Assembly: GCF_002870125.1 (NCBI RefSeq)
Contig: NZ_PNEO01000021.1
Span: 44,337 to 108,336 of the forward strand
From: Burkholderia sp. WAC0059
GTDB lineage: Bacteria; Pseudomonadota; Gammaproteobacteria; Burkholderiales; Burkholderiaceae
Length of the DNA: 64,000 nucleotides
Reading direction: 5' to 3'
Shown here one piece after another: positions 29,331-37,672 of this stretch. The notes under the pieces are model-generated. The model was given only the letters and a program-made list of their open reading frames with translations, was not told the origin of the DNA and did no database searches. Both the position numbers and the translations under genes were made by a program. The first letter of the stretch is position 1; each line of letters begins with the position of its first letter.

Positions 29331-29499
29331 GGGGATCCGCCCCGGATTTCAAAAAAGAAATCTTCCCGTCATGTCGCGCTAAGGCTCCCGATCCAACAAT
29401 GGTCGCGTAGGGAGCCGGATCGACCGACTCCCGCTTTCCGTGACGCGAGCGCGCGCCCGCATCGTCGGGCGCCTCTTGCGGCGAGATTCGAGAGTCGTC

Positions 29500-29814
29500 G
29501 TGAACACATCAGACTGTAGTGCTTCCCGTTCTCCGGCCGACGAGGCGTGCGCCGCGAAGCGGCGGCGGTCCGCGAAACGGCTGATCGTCGTCGCGCTCTT
29601 CGGCGCGGCGCTTGCCGGGTGCAGCACTCTGAGCCCGGCGCAATCGGCGCAATCGGCGCAATCGGTGCGACCGGCACCCTCGGCCCAGGCGGCCGGGGGC
29701 GAGCGGACGACGGCGGCCGTGCGGCAGACGGATCAGCGGGTCGATTACGCGGGACAGCCGTGCGGAGACCCGAACCTGCACGTGCACATGCCGACCTGTC
29801 TTTTTCCGCGCTGA
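29500..29814 (+). CDS. Small putative lipoprotein
   Basis: I do not recognise the family. A basic stretch (AAKRRRSAKRL) is followed by the hydrophobic IVVALFGAALAGC, ending in a good lipobox LAGC, then a short Ser/Ala/Gln-rich linker and GQPCGDPNLHVHMPTCLFPR at the C-terminus with two more cysteines. This suggests an outer-membrane or periplasmic lipoprotein of about 63 mature residues. The start is uncertain: ATG 29440 or GTG 29500 both leave an unusually long n-region. A 9-bp repeat (CAATCGGCG three times, 29641-29667) encodes the Gln/Ser/Ala linker. Confidence 0.5.
   Translation: MNTSDCSASRSPADEACAAKRRRSAKRLIVVALFGAALAGCSTLSPAQSAQSAQSVRPAPSAQAAGGERTTAAVRQTDQRVDYAGQPCGDPNLHVHMPTCLFPR
29641..29667 (+). 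repeat. 9-bp tandem repeat inside the lipoprotein gene
   Basis: Three copies of CAATCGGCG (third copy CAATCGGTG) code for a repeated Gln-Ser-Ala/Val linker. Changes in copy number would keep the frame. Confidence 0.8.
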
Positions 29815-30131
29815 CGCCGGCGTCCGTCTTCCCTTCTCCCTCTCTTCTGCCGCCCGCCGATCCGGCCCGCGGCGGTGCCGTTGCAGCCCGGCCTGCCAAT
29901 CAAACCGTCATCTTCGGCCGGGAGAATGCTTGAGTAAGACCATCGACGTTCCATGCTCCGCTGTCCCGCCGCGCCGGCGCTTCAGCGCGGCGGCCGGAAC
30001 GCGCGATCGGATTGCTTAAGGGTTTCTTCAGGTTCTGTCTGTACCATCGCCGCGATTTTCCGCCCCGCCGCTGGAAGGAAAGTGAAAGAAGCCGCGGATC
30101 TTCTGTCTTTCACCCGGTGTTGAACAGACTT
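29815..30131. other. Intergenic stretch before the small membrane protein gene
   Basis: No gene is supported here. A GC-rich inverted repeat (CCGCCGCGC with GCGCGGCGG, about 29966-29994) could fold, but it lacks a T-run. The sequence from 30012 is an open frame that continues into the next gene without family-like features. Confidence 0.5.
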
Positions 30132-30479
30132 ATGAAAGCGTCCATGATAGACATGCTGCGCGCTTATCTTCTGGCAGCTTCGTTGACGGCGGCGTTCATC
30201 GATGCGCTCATGTCGTTGGCGCTCGCGATGGGCGTGTCCGACGGCATCTTCCAGTCCCTTACATTTCGCTTTGGAGTGTTGATCGCGGTAGCCTGCGCCG
30301 TGCTGATCGTCAGGCTGGCGGCGCGCAGCGCGTTTCGTTCGGCGCTGGCCGGCCGCCAGGTGACGATCGGCGGCTCGTCCGTCGAAACGGTCCTGATTCG
30401 GCCGGCCTGCCCGCGGCGGGAGCTGGTCATTCTTCACCTGCGCTTCAATCGTCGGCTCTTCGCGATGGCGAGCCGTTGA
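30132..30479 (+). CDS. Small membrane protein of unknown function
   Basis: A 115-residue protein that I cannot assign. The N-terminal half has two hydrophobic segments, AYLLAASLTAAFIDALMSLALAM in part and FGVLIAVACAVLIVRLAA, followed by a basic soluble tail with three Arg-rich clusters. The frame stays open upstream to 30012; ATGs at 30132 and 30144 place the membrane segments at the N-terminus. It precedes hpnI by 187 bases on the same strand, so a link to hopanoid membranes is possible but unproven. Confidence 0.45.
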   Translation: MKASMIDMLRAYLLAASLTAAFIDALMSLALAMGVSDGIFQSLTFRFGVLIAVACAVLIVRLAARSAFRSALAGRQVTIGGSSVETVLIRPACPRRELVILHLRFNRRLFAMASR

Positions 30480-30666
30480 CCGACGATCCTTGCCGCGCAT
30501 GCCGCCCGGGCACGGGCGATGCGCGGGTCAGAACGTTGCATGCAGTTGCGTTGCGGATCGGCCGGCCGGGGGCGGCAGCCGGTCCGCCTTGACTTAACCG
30601 AAGGTTGTCGGAGCGATTCATGAAAGCAGGGTCCTGGCGGTTTTCCCGTGGCGGGTGGAACGCCGC

Positions 30667-31959
30667 ATGAGCAGTGTCCATTCCACCGGCGCGGAGCCGG
30701 AAAAGCGCGCGGGTTATGCCGGCATCGCCCGGTTCGGCTGGCTGGTCCTGCTGGTCGTGCTGGTTTCGGCCGCGGCGCTCGTCGTTCGCGACGGCGCGTG
30801 GCCGGCGGTGCGCCTCCTGGCGCAGGGGCTCGCCATGCTCTGCGGGACGGCCGCGCTGCTGGGGTGCATCTATACCCTGCTGGCCGGCGTGCTGGTCCGC
30901 CGATTCTTCGCGCGCGAGCCCGTCGAGCCCGCGAACTGTCCGTCCGTCACGGTCGTGAGGCCGCTGCACGGCGACGAGTGGTCGTTGCAGCGCAATCTCG
31001 AGAGTTTCTTTCAGCAGGATTACGCAGGGCCCGTGCAGTTCCTGTTCGGGGTCCACGACTCGTCGGACCCCGCGTTGCGCGTCGTCGAGACGATCCGGCA
31101 GCTCTATCCGGACGCGCACATCGACGTCGTGGCCGACGCGCGCCTTTACGGGCCCAACCGGAAGATCAGCAACATCCTCAACATGCTGCCGCAGGCGCGG
31201 CACGACGTGTTCGTCTTCGCCGACAGCGACGTGAGCGTCGGCCCGTCCTGGCTGCGCCACGCCGTCGGCGCGCTCGAGCAGCCGGACGTCGGGCTCGTGA
31301 CCTGTGCCTATCGCGGCGAGCCGGCGCCGGGCTGCTGGTCCCTCCTTTCGTCGGTTTCGGTCAACTACCAGTTCATTCCGGGCGTCGTGGCCGGCGTTTC
31401 GCTGAAGCTCGCGCATCCGTGCCTCGGGCCGACGATCGCCATGCGCCGCTCGACGCTCGACAGGATCGGCGGTTTCGAGCCGTTCGTCCATCACCTCGCC
31501 GAAGACTATGAAATCGGCCGGGCGGTGCGCAACGCCGGCGAGAAGATCGTCATTCCGCCGTTCGTCATCTCGCACGCCTGCGTCGAACGCGACGCGGCTT
31601 GCCTCGTCGGGCACAAACTGCGCTGGGGCCGCACGATCCGGGCCATCGATCCGCTCGGCCACCTCGGTTCGGCGCTGATGCATCCGGTCGCGCTCTCGGT
31701 GCTGGCCGTGCTGCTGTCCGGGGCGGCCGCGTGGAGCTGGCCCGCCGTTCCGCTTGCCGTGCTCGCACAGCTCGCGCTGAAGCGGCAGGCCGATCGCGCG
31801 CTGTCGACGCGCCGCAGCGCCTGGTGGCTGCCGGCGCTATGGGATATCGCGTCGTTCGGCGTTTTCGTGGCCAGCTTCTGCTCGCGGCGCGTGAGTTGGC
31901 GCGGTTTCAGTTTCAACGTGGATAGCGAGGGACGGCTGTCCCCGATCGAGGACCGTTAG
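30667..31959 (+). CDS. hpnI: Hopanoid biosynthesis glycosyltransferase HpnI
   Basis: A 430-residue membrane glycosyltransferase of the ceramide-glucosyltransferase-like GT21 family. It matches HpnI, which attaches N-acetylglucosamine to bacteriohopanetetrol. An N-terminal two-helix membrane part is followed by SVTVVRPLHGDEWSLQRNLE, QQDYAGPVQFLFGVHDSSDP, the DxD-like VFADSDVSVGPSW and the Q/RxxRW-like LVGHKLRWGRTIR near residue 325. Hydrophobic C-terminal segments follow. An in-frame GTG at 30655 is an alternative start. hpnL lies 132 bases downstream. Confidence 0.9.
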   Translation: MSSVHSTGAEPEKRAGYAGIARFGWLVLLVVLVSAAALVVRDGAWPAVRLLAQGLAMLCGTAALLGCIYTLLAGVLVRRFFAREPVEPANCPSVTVVRPLHGDEWSLQRNLESFFQQDYAGPVQFLFGVHDSSDPALRVVETIRQLYPDAHIDVVADARLYGPNRKISNILNMLPQARHDVFVFADSDVSVGPSWLRHAVGALEQPDVGLVTCAYRGEPAPGCWSLLSSVSVNYQFIPGVVAGVSLKLAHPCLGPTIAMRRSTLDRIGGFEPFVHHLAEDYEIGRAVRNAGEKIVIPPFVISHACVERDAACLVGHKLRWGRTIRAIDPLGHLGSALMHPVALSVLAVLLSGAAAWSWPAVPLAVLAQLALKRQADRALSTRRSAWWLPALWDIASFGVFVASFCSRRVSWRGFSFNVDSEGRLSPIEDR

Positions 31960-32091
31960 CACGCGACGCCGATTGTTCGACCAGACGGGCCGGCCCGGCG
32001 TACGGGCCGAGCCGCGCGTTGCCGGAACGGCCGGCAGGCCACGACGGGCGCGAGGACAGGCGGGCGCGGTTCCGAAGACGGTGAAGGCGCG

Positions 32092-33126
32092 ATGAAGCAT
32101 ATGGGACGCATGGCGGCGCTGGCGGGGCTCGCGGTTTCGCTCTGGCTCGTCTGCCGTGACAATCCGGGCACCGTGCTCGCGCTGATGCGCGCGGCCGGCG
32201 CGGGTCTCGTGCTCGCGGGTCTCGCGCACGTCCTGCCGATGCTCGCGAACGCGCGCGACTGGCAGACGCTGATTCGCGGCGCGGGCCGGCCCGGCCTCGG
32301 CGCGATGCTCAAGCTCGTGTGGATTCGCGAATCGGTGAACGGCATGCTGCCGGTGGCGCGCATCGGCGGCGAGATCGTTTCGTTCCGGCTCATGCGGCGT
32401 CAGGGCGTGCGCCCGTCCGTTGCGGCGGCCAGCCTCGTCGCCGACATCCAGCTCACGCTGGCGAGCCAACTACTGTTCACGATGGCCGGCATCGGCTATC
32501 TGCTGACGCAGTCGGCCTCGGGCGCCTGGCGGCTCGCGGGCGATCTGGCCTGGGGCGTCGCCGCGCTCACGCCCGTGCTCCTGCTGTTCGTGCTGCTCCA
32601 GCACGCGCGGCCGTTCGAGCGCCTCGCGCGGCTGCTCGACCGCGTGACGAGCGGCCAACTGGTCGCGCTGATCGGCCCGTCCGCGCAGATCGACCAGTCG
32701 ATCCGGCTGATCTGGCGCCGGCACGGCGTCGTGCTGCGCTACCTGTTCATCTGGCAGCCGCTGCAATGCGTCGGCACCGCCCTCGAACTCTGGCTGGCCC
32801 TGTACTTTCTCGGCGCGCACGTGAGCCTCGTCGAGGCCGTCGTCATCGAATCGCTGATCCAGGCCGTCAGCAGCGCGGCCTTTTTCGTGCCGGGCGGCCT
32901 GGGCGTGCAGGAGGGCGGGTTCGTGGTTATCGGCGCGGCCTTCGGGTTGCCGCCGCCGACCTGTCTCGCGCTTGCGGGGGCGAGACGCATTCGCGATCTG
33001 CTGATCTTCGTGCCGGGGCTCGTGGCCTGGCAATTCGCCGAGTCGCCGCGCGACGCGCTGTTCAGGCGCGTCGGCCGCTGGTTGCCCGTGCGCGTGGCGG
33101 GCGGGCGCACGGGCCGGCGTTCCTGA
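32092..33126 (+). CDS. hpnL: Hopanoid-associated integral membrane protein HpnL
   Basis: A 344-residue protein with about eight transmembrane segments of the lysylphosphatidylglycerol synthase-like (UPF0104) superfamily, in the HpnL branch by its neighbour. Characteristic blocks are MLPVARIGGEIVSFRLMRRQG near residue 84 (shown in part) and FFVPGGLGVQEGGFVVIGAAF near residue 268 (shown in part). HpnL-type proteins are thought to move or place hopanoids in the membrane. It overlaps no gene and is followed by a converging MFS gene. Confidence 0.85.
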   Translation: MKHMGRMAALAGLAVSLWLVCRDNPGTVLALMRAAGAGLVLAGLAHVLPMLANARDWQTLIRGAGRPGLGAMLKLVWIRESVNGMLPVARIGGEIVSFRLMRRQGVRPSVAAASLVADIQLTLASQLLFTMAGIGYLLTQSASGAWRLAGDLAWGVAALTPVLLLFVLLQHARPFERLARLLDRVTSGQLVALIGPSAQIDQSIRLIWRRHGVVLRYLFIWQPLQCVGTALELWLALYFLGAHVSLVEAVVIESLIQAVSSAAFFVPGGLGVQEGGFVVIGAAFGLPPPTCLALAGARRIRDLLIFVPGLVAWQFAESPRDALFRRVGRWLPVRVAGGRTGRRS

Positions 33127-33182
33127 GTCCGCCCGGCGGATCACATAATCGTCGCCGCTTTCGTCGCTGCTTGTTGGCCGCC

Positions 33183-34394
33183 TTAGGCCATCTTCGCGGG
33201 ATCGGCGCGTCCGCCGCGGCCGAACACCAGAAAGAGCAGGGCGAAAAGCACGAGCACGATCGTCGAGGCCGAGAACATCAGCGTGGCCCAGCGGATGCCG
33301 GCCATCTGCACCGCGACGCCGAGCCCGATGACGGGCAGCGAGATCGCGACGTAGAGCACCACGAAGAACAGCGACGTGACTTCGGCGCGCCGCTGCACGG
33401 GGCTGGCGGCGACGATGTCGCCGAGGCCGGCGCGGAAGCTGATGCCCTGGCCGATGCCGGCCAGCACGGTGCCGACGAGCAGCGCGCCGAGCGAGCGCTC
33501 GGGCACGCACAGCGCGACGCCGACGAGTCCGGCGATGAGCCCGATGCAGCCCGCCGGCTGGCGCCACCGGTCCGCAAGGTTGGCCTGCACGCGCTGGCCC
33601 AGCGCCGAGCAGGCGAACAGCAGGAACACGATGGCGCCGATGAGCAGGCCGTTGTGATAGCCGAACACGACTCGCACGAGTTGCGGCACGACGGCGGCGA
33701 AGAAGCCCACGACGACGAAGCCCGCGAACCCCGCGATCGCCGCCGGGATGAATGCGCCGCGCACTTCGTGCGGCAGCGACAGACGCTGCACCTGGAAGCG
33801 GATGCGTCCGCCGCGCGGCGCGATCTGCGGGATGCCCCACACGCCGATCAGCGCCGCGGCCACGAGCAGCAGATGCGCGACGTAGGGAATGCGCATCGGC
33901 AAGGGCAGCGCCTGTACGAGCACGCCGCTCAGCAGCGGGCCGAGGCCCAGGCCGAGCATGTTCGACGCGGTCGCGGCAAACGGCGCGTGAGGTTGCCACT
34001 TCAGTGGCACGAGCTCCATCACGGCCACCGACGCGGTGCCCGTGAAAATGCCCGCCGAGATGCCGGAGAGCAGACGTCCGAGCATGAGCGCGTAGAGCCC
34101 GTTGCTGAGCAGGAACGTGATGCCCGACGCGGCGGAGACGACGAGCCCCGCGATCAGCATGCGCCGGCGCCCGACCTGGTCGGACCAGTTGCCCGCGAGC
34201 AGCAGCGCGCCGAGCACGCCGATCGCGTAGGACGCGTAGATCACGGTGATGATCGGCGTCGTGAAGCCGTACCGTTGCTGATAAAAGGCGTAAATCGACG
34301 TCGGCAGCGTCGTGCCCATCATGTTGATCAGAAACGCCAGTGTGACGGCGATGAAAGCGCCGGCTGAACGCGGCGCGACTTCCGAATCTTGCAT
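33183..34394 (-). CDS. MFS transporter
   Basis: A 403-residue major facilitator with 12 predicted helices. The cytoplasmic loop 2-3 motif appears as GNWSDQVGRRRMLIAGL near residue 68, and GRLLSGISAGIFTGTASVAV fits motif C-like sequence of exporters. It is of the DHA1-like drug/metabolite exporter type; substrate unknown. I use the ATG at 34394 (MQDSEVAPRS), since the upstream frame to 34439 encodes residues unlike a cytoplasmic N-terminus. It converges with hpnL, leaving 56 bases between stops. Confidence 0.85.
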   Translation of the reverse strand: MQDSEVAPRSAGAFIAVTLAFLINMMGTTLPTSIYAFYQQRYGFTTPIITVIYASYAIGVLGALLLAGNWSDQVGRRRMLIAGLVVSAASGITFLLSNGLYALMLGRLLSGISAGIFTGTASVAVMELVPLKWQPHAPFAATASNMLGLGLGPLLSGVLVQALPLPMRIPYVAHLLLVAAALIGVWGIPQIAPRGGRIRFQVQRLSLPHEVRGAFIPAAIAGFAGFVVVGFFAAVVPQLVRVVFGYHNGLLIGAIVFLLFACSALGQRVQANLADRWRQPAGCIGLIAGLVGVALCVPERSLGALLVGTVLAGIGQGISFRAGLGDIVAASPVQRRAEVTSLFFVVLYVAISLPVIGLGVAVQMAGIRWATLMFSASTIVLVLFALLFLVFGRGGRADPAKMA

Positions 34395-34661
34395 CGATCT
34401 GTTCCCGAGCGGTGAGGCCGGACGAAGGCGGAACACCATGCGGCACGGCGTGTCGGCGGCGATCGCCGCGGGGGAGAAGCGCGGCCGACGGACGCGAACG
34501 GCAGGCGCGTGGTGTGCTGTCAGGCGGCGCGAAGGTTCGCGCCTGTCGGCATTGTAGAGCGCGTGGCGAATCGTTGCCCGCGGGCGGGACGGGTGCGCGG
34601 CGCAGGGCGATTCGCCGATGCGCGGCGCGTGGCGTATGCGGATTCGGGCGATCGATTAAAT
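34395..34661. other. Intergenic region upstream of the MFS gene
   Basis: This stretch should hold the promoter of the minus-strand MFS gene. No open frame with recognisable content and no known RNA motif was seen. With the terminator and its flank to 34723 the gap is about 329 bases. Confidence 0.4.
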
Positions 34662-34693
34662 GAAAAGGAGAAGCATTTTTACTTCTCCTTTTC
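34662..34693 (-). terminator. Rho-independent terminator of the secreted-protein pair
   Basis: GAAAAGGAGAAG (34662-34673) pairs perfectly with CTTCTCCTTTTC (34682-34693). Read on the minus strand it follows the stop at 34724 by about 30 bases and ends in CATTTAAT, a moderate U-rich tail. Confidence 0.7.
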
Positions 34694-34723
34694 CATTCGC
34701 TTCTTCATCGGTTTGCGGTTGCG

Positions 34724-35305
34724 CTAGTGCACGGTCGTCGTCGACGTGCTGGGCAGCGGCGGCAGGTTTTCGCGCGCGCGCACGAACGGGTCGGTGGGCT
34801 CCATGCTGTGGTCGACGACCGCCGTCTGCAGCGGCTGGCCCGTCGTCGAGGCCGTCGGCGGGGACGACGGCTTCTGCCCGCAGGGATGGTCGGTGAGCGC
34901 GGCCGCGTCGCGGAAATCGTCCTCCTGACACATGATGTTGAACGCGATGTCCTTGCGGTCCATCCGCCAGGCCACGGCCGCGTTCAGGCGCTTGTTGCAG
35001 TCGAGGTCCTTGACCGTCGCGCCGCCCGTCACGCCGACGCCGACCACGGACACGCCCGCGGAAATCGAGCCCCAGCAGGTTTCGGTCACGGACGCGACGA
35101 GCCCCGGCGCGTAGAGCGTCGGCGGGGTCCGCACGTCGTAGCCGCCGCTGTAGTTGATGGGTCCCCCCGAGGGGAAGTTCACCGTGTTGGCCACGTTCGA
35201 GGATTGCGACGAAGTCGAGGCGGTGCCGGTGGTGACGCTCTGCGCGTGTGCGGCGCTCGCCAGGAAGATGGCCCCCGCGGCGACCGCAAGCTTCAGTTTG
35301 TTCAT
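34724..35305 (-). CDS. Secreted protein of unknown function (second of a pair)
   Basis: 193 residues. A clean Sec signal peptide (MNKLKLAVAAGAIFLASAAHA, residues 1-21, cleavage at AHA-Q) is followed by a Ser/Thr/Asn-rich region. A conserved-looking core follows: SVTETCWGSISAGVSVVGVG, then GATVKDLDCNKRLNAAVAWR, DIAFNIMCQEDDFRDAAAL. Four cysteines could form two disulfides. The core pattern (ETC, DLDCNKRLNA, IMCQ) resembles small secreted or phage-like proteins of proteobacteria, but I cannot name a family. A Pro/Thr/Ser-rich tail ends the protein. It is 87 bases downstream of another exported protein and likely co-expressed. Confidence 0.7.
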   Translation of the reverse strand: MNKLKLAVAAGAIFLASAAHAQSVTTGTASTSSQSSNVANTVNFPSGGPINYSGGYDVRTPPTLYAPGLVASVTETCWGSISAGVSVVGVGVTGGATVKDLDCNKRLNAAVAWRMDRKDIAFNIMCQEDDFRDAAALTDHPCGQKPSSPPTASTTGQPLQTAVVDHSMEPTDPFVRARENLPPLPSTSTTTVH

Positions 35306-35392
35306 TTGTGTTCTCTCCGGATTGCGGAGCGTGGAGGGAGGGGTCCAGCGCTCCCTCCACGCTTTCTGCTTTGGCTTTTCGAGCCCTGGTGC

Positions 35393-36010
35393 TTACCAGT
35401 GGAAGCCGCCCGTGATGGTGCCGTCGACACCGACGCCGGCCAGTACCGCGCCGCCGTCGGCCGTGGCGGTCCCGTTGCCCGAGCCCGTCGTGTAGTCGCT
35501 GAACGAGCCGCCGTAGTTCTGCGCGCCGCCGCCACTGAAGAAGCCGCCGCCTTCTGACACCGGCGTGAACGCCGTGTTGATCACGCTGTCCGAGAAGTTC
35601 TCGGAGCCCGTCTGGGTCGCGGTCGTGAAGCCGGCCGTGGTGGTCCAGGTATTCGTGGTCGTGCTGCCGGTCTGGTAGGGCTGGCCGTTCGGGTCGTTGG
35701 CGTAGGTGTTGGCGTAGCCGACGCTATTTTCCTGCGACGCGCCGAACGTGAGGCTCGCGTTCGAGAACGACTGGTTGCCTTGCGTCACGCTCGCATCGAT
35801 GTGGCCGGGCGCCGTCAGGCTGGCCGAGAAGCCGCCCGAGGCGTTCGAGATCGACGACGAGTTGAGGGCGGATGCGCTGATGCCGGCGGCGGCGAGGCCC
35901 GAGTTAGGCGAGCTGACGCTGCCGAATCCGCCGCTGCCGCCGCCCGCGAAGGCGGCGGCGGACGCGAACGAAAGGACGACTGCGGCCGAGAGTGCATGGA
36001 TCTTTTTCAT
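35393..36010 (-). CDS. Secreted Gly/Ser/Thr/Asn-rich protein of unknown function (first of a pair)
   Basis: 205 residues. The signal peptide MKKIHALSAAVVLSFASAAAFA (shown in part as KKIHALSAAVV) is followed by a Gly/Ser/Ala-rich low-complexity chain with Asn and Thr clusters, for example TQGNQSFSNASLTFGASQEN and TGSTTTNTWTTTAGFTTATQ. No cysteine is present. Composition resembles bacterial surface or matrix proteins, but I see no curlin repeats. The ATG at 36010 starts a perfect signal peptide; the longer open frame to 36331 is discarded. It heads a two-gene unit ending at the terminator at 34662-34693. Confidence 0.7.
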   Translation of the reverse strand: MKKIHALSAAVVLSFASAAAFAGGGSGGFGSVSSPNSGLAAAGISASALNSSSISNASGGFSASLTAPGHIDASVTQGNQSFSNASLTFGASQENSVGYANTYANDPNGQPYQTGSTTTNTWTTTAGFTTATQTGSENFSDSVINTAFTPVSEGGGFFSGGGAQNYGGSFSDYTTGSGNGTATADGGAVLAGVGVDGTITGGFHW

Positions 36011-36838
36011 GATGGTCCGATTCCTGATAAATAGGGGAACTAAATGGTCGGCCGAGGTCTCCCCTTGAAACCGGGCCGAGTGCCACGTAGAACTCCGACT
36101 GGGAGTTGCAGGAACTGCCACTTCGGAAACACCAACTGCAAACAGCGGGCGAGCAATGCTCGTTACTACATCGGAGCCGTCGCGGCGCAGGCGCGGGTGC
36201 GCGGGTCCGGACGGCTCCGTTTCCGCCGCCATGGCCTGACATGGCGGTAGAACGCGGTGGGGCGAAGGGCCGGGACGTTTCGGCGCGCATGATTCGTCGC
36301 GTCGAAGCGGGCGGCCCGCGCCCCGCTCCACACGAGAGGGCGAATCGGTTCGGCCTGAGCGGGACGGGGCGTTCGCAGGCGATGCGGCGAGCAGAGGGCG
36401 CGCCGATTTCGCTTCGGCGCTTTCGCGCCCGTCGAAGGCGCGCTGCGGCGAATGCCGCGCATCGGTGGATGTCCCCGTCGTTTCTTCAGGGCAGCGCGAT
36501 CGCGAGCGGCTGCCTCGTCGGCTCCTCTCCCGTGGTGCAATTCATGTCGGTTACTTTCCCCTATGGATGCCTGCCCGAACCGGTCGGGCAGGATGGCGCC
36601 TGTCGAGCGGCGCGCTCTGCGCCACGGCCTCGTGCCGTGTCATTTGTCATCGGAATTGAAGGCACTTGCATTTAATACCGGGCTCAACGGGGCGTGTGTG
36701 TCCGAGGACACACGAGCCGGCATCGCGTGGCGTCGTCAATGGGCGCTTTCGCACACTGCCGCGGCGCAAGCGCAGCGTACCGATGCCGCCCGGCCGCGAT
36801 ACCATGTGACAGTCGCGGTTGCGCTCGGGAGAGAAGGC
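36011..36838. other. Long gene-poor gap with two perfect hairpins
   Basis: This 828-base gap should hold divergent promoters for the secreted pair and the sirtuin gene. I find no convincing gene. Two perfect inverted repeats stand out: CCTGCCCGA/TCGGGCAGG at 36570-36592 and GTGTGTCC/GGACACAC at 36696-36713. The AT-richer leader at 36010-36050 lies just before the secreted gene and may carry its promoter. Confidence 0.5.
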
Positions 36839-37585
36839 ATGTCGGCAGGATCGTCGGGTGCTCGTCTGCCCCGCCTCTACGTTTTTTCGGGCGCGGGTCT
36901 GTCCGCGGAAAGCGGCATCTCGACGTTTCGCACCGGCGACGGCCTCTGGTCGAACGCGAGCATCGACGAGGTCTGCAACTTCATGACCTGGCGTCGCAAC
37001 CGCGAGGCGGTCTTTCGCTTCTACAACGAGCGAATCGCCGAGATCGGGCGTGCCGGACCCAATGCGGCGCACCGGCTGCTCGCGCAGTGGCAGGAAACCT
37101 GGGGACGCGAGCGCGTCAGGCTCGTTACGCAGAACATCGACGATCTGCTGGAGCGGGCCGGCGCGCGCGGGGTCGTCCATCTGCACGGCGACACTGTCTC
37201 GCTGCTCTGCACGGCCTGCGACTTGCGCTTCCCGAGGAGCGGCGCGACGCTGAGCCCGAGCGCGCCGTGTCCCGAATGCGGGCAGGTCGAGACGGTCAAG
37301 CCCGGCGTCGTGTTCTTCAACGAGGCTGCGCCCGAATACGCGAAGCTCTACCGGATGCAGATGGAGATGACGATGGACGACGTCTTCATCGCCGTGGGCA
37401 CCGCGTTCGAGGTGGTCGGCCCCGACCGGCTGCTGCCTGTCGAGCGCTGCGATCGCTACGCGCGCAATTTGCTCGTCGATCCTGCGCCTCGCCGCGCGGA
37501 ATGTTTCGGCGTCGTCGAGCGCGAGCCGGCGACGGCGGGGCTGCGCAATCTCGCCGGCATCGTGCATGAGATGATGGGCGGATAG
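36839..37585 (+). CDS. Sir2 family NAD-dependent protein deacylase
   Basis: A 248-residue sirtuin of the short bacterial class. The NAD-binding GAGLSAESGISTFRTGDGLW lies near residue 15, TQNIDDLLERAG near residue 98, and the catalytic His in VHLHGD near residue 119. Cys pairs CTAC and CPEC near residues 130 and 147 form the zinc site, and GTAFEVV completes the Rossmann fold. Sirtuins remove acyl groups from lysines with use of NAD. The ATG at 36839 follows GGGAGAGAAGG; the upstream open frame has no family match. Confidence 0.92.
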   Translation: MSAGSSGARLPRLYVFSGAGLSAESGISTFRTGDGLWSNASIDEVCNFMTWRRNREAVFRFYNERIAEIGRAGPNAAHRLLAQWQETWGRERVRLVTQNIDDLLERAGARGVVHLHGDTVSLLCTACDLRFPRSGATLSPSAPCPECGQVETVKPGVVFFNEAAPEYAKLYRMQMEMTMDDVFIAVGTAFEVVGPDRLLPVERCDRYARNLLVDPAPRRAECFGVVEREPATAGLRNLAGIVHEMMGG

Positions 37586-37672
37586 CACGCGCGTCCCCGC
37601 ATTTGCCGGGGCGCCCTGCATTTGTTTTCCGGCTGTGCTTTACTGCCGGTTCTCTCAGTCAAGGAGTGTGCG

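Noticed and set aside
29345..29362. Terminator after glmS
   Set aside because: GATTTC/GAAATC with an A-loop is only 6 bp, AT-rich and lacks a following U-run, so I do not list it.
35393..36010. Curli subunit (CsgA-like)
   Set aside because: Asn/Gln/Gly-rich composition fits loosely, but the regular curlin repeat is missing and no csg helper genes are near.
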